A stretch of DNA of 64,000 nt from Trametopsis cervina (lineage: Eukaryota; Basidiomycota; Agaricomycetes; Polyporales; Irpicaceae). Within the stretch, counting starts at the first letter, position 1, and every line of letters begins with the position of its first letter. The translations under genes and the position numbers were made by a program. This document shows, one piece after another, positions 59,238 through 64,000 of this stretch. The stretch is taken from the NCBI GenBank assembly GCA_022385755.1, contig MU278349.1:1054001-1118000 (forward strand). Reading direction: 5' to 3'. Below the pieces are notes generated by a model. It did not search any database, was not told the DNA's origin, and was given only the letters and a program-made list of their open reading frames with translations.

Positions 59238-60215
59238 TATTCTGCTGGTTCTCATTTTTATTCGTATAAATTATGGTATTTATTGACGACCACCCCACTG
59301 TATTTCTACTCATCAACCAGTACATTAGATAGTATGTATTCGTATTTATATTACTGCGTATATAGTACACATGATTTGTGCTTATGACATGTGCCTGCTC
59401 TGGACCTCCGTCTCCTGTTTCCGTCCCGCCCTCGCTCCCCGTGGGGTAATTAGACTTGAGGCAATCGAAGCCGAAACACAGGCAGTTTGTATTTTCCTGC
59501 GACTCGCGGGCGGAAGGAATGCGGCAGGAAATGGTGTTCCTGGGGCAGGAACCAATCAGCTTCGCGGGTTTAACGGCCCGTGCGCTCCCGGGTCAGCATG
59601 AACGATTCAACGCACGGCTTGTAACGTACACCCATCTCCTTGCAAGCCACTCGTATGATGCGCCTCTATCCGTGGATCAAGTATATGGCGGACTAGGTAT
59701 GCCAAGGTTTCATTGTTTTTGGGCCTTGTACTCACGGTTGGAATGACCATGTTTTGTATAGATGCCAATTCAAAAGCGTAGTGATACGTTGGCGAGTTGA
59801 CGAAACAAAGAACCCGCAGCTGCGCATGCAGTCCACAATTCGATACACAACGACGAGTTTGAATCCGAATGCTGTTCTCTCAAACACACACGGCTGTTCC
59901 GACTCCTCGGGAAGCCAGGGCTGCGATCTGTAATCCCTTCCCTTCCTTGGTGGTTCCGGACATCACGCATTATCCAATCAAGCACCAGGCGTAACGGCTC
60001 TCCAGCCCCATGACCTCCGCGGAGCAGCGTTAGCTCGTACCAGGATGTTTCGTTCGTTCTAGCCGCGCGGGACTCCTGTTGTGGGGTATTCTTTCAGCAA
60101 TCAAGATAGCCTCTGCGCGTCCGCGAGATCCTTAAAGGCTCTGGCAGCGTTCGTCGTTTGACTCTGCGCGGCACATTCTACCGCCCTGTACTCTGCTGTC
60201 CATTCCCTATCAAAG
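59238..60215. promoter_or_regulatory. Intergenic region and promoter of the MFS gene
   Basis: About 980 bases. The first third is A/T-rich (peroxygenase 3' end). Positions 59889-60218 resemble 63654-64000 at the window end (see repeat entry). A frame at 59456-59746 shows no signature. Confidence 0.55.
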
Positions 60216-60218
60216 ATG
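59889..60218 (+). repeat. MFS promoter copy 1 of a diverged tandem duplication
   Basis: Ordered blocks shared with 63654-64000 include CGG-TGT-CC near the left end, TAA-CCC-TTCC-TTCC, GGTCCGG/GTTCCGG, CACCAGGCGTAA/TACCAGGCGTAA, CCCCATGACCT, TTATTCTTTC-like, and an ATGCA start at the right end. Distance from the ACCAGGCG block to ATG is about 232 bases here and 257 in the other copy. Confidence 0.7.
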
Positions 60219-62529
60219 CAGACATCCGCAGGCGCGAACGTGGACTACTCCGATCCGCAGAAGAACAAGGCCTTGACCAGGAAGGTGTTGTGGAAGCTTG
60301 ACTCACATGTTCTGCCGGCCCTTGCTCTCGTGCGTTCTTTCTGTGATTGCGATAATGCTTCTTTACCATCTAACGACGTCGTCATAGCTTTGGCTTGCCA
60401 ACTTCATTGACAGGTCTAACATCGGGAACGCCAAGTAACTACCAACATTGATCTCGCAGCATCGCAGAAGCTAACAGTACATCAGGATCGCTGGGCTGCC
60501 TGCCGATACACATCTCAAAGGCAACCAGTTCAACACCGCGCTCGCAAGTGAGCATTGTCTATCTATGTTATGTTGACGTATCTGATCATATCTCCCAGTC
60601 TTCTATGTTTCGTAAGTCTATGTTGCGCTCGGACATCACTATCTCCGGGCTTATGTATCACGTCATGCAGATACATCATAGTCGAACTTCGTAAGTAGCC
60701 TGAAGCATAATGAGCAATCGGCGAACTGAGATTTCCTGACATCACAGCGTCCAACTGGGTCATGAAGAAGATGAGGCCCAGCCGCTGGCTTCCCATGCTC
60801 GTTGCGGCTTGGGGAACTGTCACTACCTTAAGCGGTCTCGTTCACAATTTCGGTGGACTCGTCGCAATTCGCTTCTTCTTGGGTTTCTGTGAAGGTGGAC
60901 TTCTACCTGGCATCGTCAGTATGGTTCCTGTGTTATGTGAAACAAGTACTAACGCCGCGCAGGTTCTGTATCTTAGCACACTCTACAGACCACATGAGTT
61001 GCAACTTCGGTGCGATTGTCTCTCAGAGCATTATATATGGTTTGGTGTGTTAACGTGTCTTTTTTGCAGAGTCGGCATCTTTTACGCATCGGCGTCCTTG
61101 TCCGGTGCCTTTGGAGGTCTGCTGGCCAGCGCCATTCTCAGGTTGGACGGTGTTGCCGGCTTGCACGGCTGGCGGTGGATTTTCATCCTCGAGGGAATCG
61201 CAACAGTCTTGATCGGTTTCATTGCCTGGGCTATCATGCCTGCCGACCTCCAATCGGCCAAGTTCTTCACTGACGAAGAAAGGGCCTTCGCAGGTACGGC
61301 TGCTGCCGACTTACCCTTTACGCTGCCTAACATATTACCGTTCCCCAGTATGGCGCTTCCGACAAGCGGCCGCCGTTACAGACGACGCACCTCTCTCGGA
61401 GCCGTCCCGGCGCATAACAGCAGATCCTGAAAAGGACACGGAGGACCTCAAGATAGAAGCCGTGAGCGCTGCAACCGCCGTCCATTTCGAAGAAGAGAAG
61501 TTCGAATGGCGAGAAGTTGCGCGCGGATTCACAGACGTGCAAGTGTGGCTGACGGCCTTTGCTTATATGGGCATTATCATCCCGCTCTACTCGTTCTCGT
61601 TATTTTTGTGCGTGTCTTTCCCTCGGGCTCTGACCCGGTCCGATATGAACTCGTTCTCATCTTCGTACCTGCGGTTCCGGTTTTTCTTCGTAGGCCCACT
61701 ATCGTCGCCGGCTTGGGTTATCACGGAGATCAGGCTCAACTTCACACTGGTGAGTATACACACGTTATCATCCATGCACATGTGACTGATTTGGCGTTTT
61801 GATGACAGTCCCGCCATATGTTCCGGCAGCAGTATTCACCCTCGTCGTCGCCGTTTTGAGTGACAAGCTCAAATGGCGAGGCCCGTTCATGTTGATCTTC
61901 CTCCCAATTGCGTGGGCCGGGTATCTCCTTGCTGTTCTTGCGAAGACGAATGGGCAGAGATACATTGCTGGTGAGTGATTGACTGGATATATTTGATTTT
62001 CCCAGGTCGTTGACTGCTCTTTTCCGTTTTCAGTGCATCTGATGGCCACTGGACTGTACCCGTGCGGCCCCTGTATTTTGTCCATCTTGCCAAACAACAC
62101 CGGCGGTCATTACAAGCGAGCCACCGCTATCGCTCTGCAGCTTGCGATCTCTAACTGTGGAGGGTTTGTTGCGACGTTCGCGTACACACCTGGTGAGTAG
62201 CCATTCTGTCGGCCCGTCTTTCGCAGATGCTAAGGTTCAACTCGAATAGACCAAGCACCGGCTTACAAGAAGGGTCACAGTATCGCCCTTGGTTTCGTGT
62301 CCCTGGCTTGGGTATTTGTGGCACTCAACGTGTAAGCCAATTCCCCGTTTCGCTCATCTTCGTATGGGATCTGACTTGAGCTTGTAGCGCGTACTGCATG
62401 TACGAGAACAAGGCCCGCGCCGACGGTCGTCGCGACGAAAACGTAGCCAAGTACCAGGAACTTTGGGATACGGGCAAAACTCGTGCACCGATCGGAGATC
62501 GCTCGCCCGCGTTCAGGTTTACATTGTAG
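60216..62529 (+). CDS. MFS transporter, Dal5/allantoate-permease type
   Basis: The start ATG 60216 gives MQTSAGANVDYSDPQKNKAL and LTRKVLWKLDSHVLPALAL. The gene has about ten short introns. The family signature LWLANFIDRSNIGNAKIAGL lies across the first introns; next are GNQFNTALAIFYVSYIIVEL, PSNWVMKKMRPSRWLP, GFCEGGLLPGIVLYLSTLY and WRWIFILEGIATVLIGFIAW. A long acidic central loop (EKDTEDLKIEAVSAATAVHF) separates the two six-helix halves; the second half ends with SNCGGFVATFAYTPDQAP and a short tail. The anion:cation symporter group (Dal5, Tna1 relatives) imports carboxylates, allantoate or vitamins; the substrate is not predictable. Its promoter is duplicated at the right edge, suggesting a tandem paralogue. 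Confidence 0.9.
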
Positions 62530-63653
62530 ACATATCGTACGGGACTATTGTTTATTCTTCACGTATGTAAAATAGGGAGATAAATGTATTAATAGCACGT
62601 GGAAAGGTTGACGTGCATGTATAATAGGTAGCTAGCATGTATTCCAGTGAATTGATCGATATAGCGGACGAGTTACAACATAGGCTTGTTCGACCGCTTG
62701 GTACTGCATGGTGGCTATTTCCTTAGAAGCGCCCAGGAGTGCATTTATTGGAACGGGATAAATAAAAGTAAACATACTGCTATCCAACGCTGTTTGCATA
62801 ATCTCCACGATTCAGCTGGAACTCTCTCACAACCCTCTTGTAACATATCGCATCTTGCTGGTAGGAAGTAATCACAAACGTGTTTGGAATATTGTCACGC
62901 TGGTGCGGGGAAAACATTCAGGGTTCGCGAGCTGTCGATCATCCGTTGCGACAAGGAAGAAGCCTTTCGTGAAGCCGAGATTTCACTATTTGCACGTCAT
63001 ACTCACCGTTCCGTATACTGAGGAAGGCCTCTATGAAATATGTGTCAAAACAAGTTGAGTGGCGAATAGTCAATCAACTAAGCACCATATTTCTGTAAAT
63101 GCTTGACCAGACGGTGAGTTCCGTATACAGTCGTAACTTTTTGCGCAGATGCTCACGACATCTATAGAAGTGCGTGATATAGTGGTGAAGGATCGTAGTG
63201 GAATTACTGCAATCGACTTGGAGGAATAAGGCAGAAATTCTCGCCGTGAATACCAGTTGATATATAGCGACGGCCAAGGGCCCCCATGTCGCACTTTCCA
63301 GTGCAGCCTGGGGATACTCAGATATACATAACGAAGGGCCAATACTCCCATGGTCTGGATACAGCGGACGTTGTGTGATAGTGGGCGGGGTGCATTGGGC
63401 GTTCCTTGACGCCGTCTACTCCTGTCCCGGCGAATTATACCGAATCTCGCCTTCTTACAATATGGTGAGTTACAGTACAAAATATCTGCTCCTTCTGCTG
63501 CGCTGCCGAACTGACGGTGACGGCCAGAAGATTCAGGTACAATCGAACTTGTTGACTCATTGTCGAGTTGATGAAGACACGGCGCGCTCTGCAGGAGGCA
63601 TTGCTTTTACCCCACAGCGATGCCCGACAGTGGCAGCAGTTCTGTGGAGAGCC
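62530..63653. other. Intergenic region
   Basis: About 1.1 kb after the MFS stop. It is A/T-rich at first (terminator/3' UTR), then mixed. Frames on both strands are short and carry no signature. Confidence 0.5.
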
Positions 63654-63995
63654 CACGGTTGTACCAATATACCGGAACGTTCACCGCAGCTTATAACCCA
63701 TCCTTCCCTGGGTAGGTCCGGTCCATCATGCATCAAGTACCAGGCGTAAGCGATATCAGACTCCCTCATGCCCCATGACCTTTCACCGCAATAACAGACA
63801 AACACCAAATGTTCGGTTCGGCCTAGTCGCTCAACTTCTCCTATTGTGAGTTATTCTTTCCACAGTCTACCATCGGTAAGAGGACCGTGGCCACCTTCGG
63901 GCTCCTAAAAACTCACGCAACGTCAGTATTTAACTGGAGCGGCAAACTATACGCCCGCCTCTGCCTCTTCGATAAACCGTCCCTGACAATCCGAG
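63654..63995 (+). repeat. MFS promoter copy 2 of a diverged tandem duplication
   Basis: It resembles 59889-60215 in block order and spacing (for example TACCAGGCGTAA, CCCCATGACCT and TTATTCTTTCC) and stops immediately before an ATG at 63996. This supports a promoter for a paralogous gene that continues beyond the window. Confidence 0.65.
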
Positions 63996-64000
63996 ATGCA
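63996..64000 (+). CDS. Probable first bases of a second MFS transporter (3' partial)
   Basis: The window ends ...CCGAGATGCA. The paired position in the upstream copy is ...CAAAGATGCAGAC, the start of the MFS gene at 60216. By position this is the start codon of a tandem paralogue. Only five bases are visible, so the identity rests on the duplicated promoter. Confidence 0.4.

Noticed and set aside
59456..59746. 96-residue frame between the peroxygenase and MFS genes
   Set aside because: No signature and no conserved counterpart near the second promoter copy, so coding is not supported.

Overview
This is nuclear DNA of a filamentous basidiomycete, most likely a white-rot Agaricomycete. The protein genes are split by many short GT-AG introns (mostly 45-70 nt). 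Homologues are typically fungal (SCH9, EFR3, VPS52, MED18, YOS1, MIX23). The window also carries a class II secreted heme peroxidase with a manganese site and a heme-thiolate peroxygenase, a combination typical of wood-decay basidiomycetes. I saw no bacterial operon, tRNA, rRNA, CRISPR array or intact transposon.

Layout. 0-7.4 kb: the 3' part of a sucrase/ferredoxin-like (AIM32-type) gene, the SCH9-type AGC kinase with a C2 domain, and a Tim17-like membrane protein. 7.4-10.8 kb: a gene-poor stretch with a diverged direct repeat and a possible uncharacterised gene remnant. 10.8-12.7 kb: a forkhead transcription factor and a 62-residue BRI3-like membrane protein. 14.4-25.6 kb: a dense block of BCD1 (box C/D snoRNP assembly), MED18 (Mediator), VPS52 (GARP), EFR3 (PI4-kinase scaffold) and a BRCT-domain protein. 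26.2-32.8 kb: a secretory and mitochondrial block with a small secreted protein, OST1, mitochondrial uL22, YOS1, a GILT-like thiol reductase and MIX23. 33.9-35.6 kb: a C2H2 zinc-finger protein, followed by 2.6 kb with no recognisable gene. 38.2-44.9 kb: a kelch-repeat multi-pass membrane protein and a large disordered protein. 45.4-48.5 kb: the ER HSP90 (GRP94) ending in HDEL. 49.2-51 kb: a manganese-peroxidase-like class II peroxidase. 53.3-62.5 kb: an NmrA-like oxidoreductase, a WW/FF-domain splicing or elongation factor (TCERG1/Dre4 type), an unspecific-peroxygenase-like enzyme and a Dal5-type MFS transporter. The last 350 bases resemble the promoter of that transporter and end in ATGCA, so a second, tandem transporter copy probably begins at the window edge.

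Most genes are housekeeping and neighbours are not obviously one pathway. Loose themes are ER and secretory function (OST1, YOS1, GRP94, GILT, VPS52, plus the secreted peroxidase as a client) and nutrient signalling or transport (SCH9, EFR3, MFS). Two compact divergent pairs (MED18/VPS52 and uL22m/YOS1) share promoters of about 200 bp. I did not find a convincing new multi-gene system. The most interesting leads are the atypical peroxidase site, the tandem transporter promoter, a repeated acidic-PL motif in the disordered protein, the kelch/multi-pass membrane architecture, and long introns inside SCH9. All exon boundaries were inferred by eye from splice signals and reading-frame continuity.
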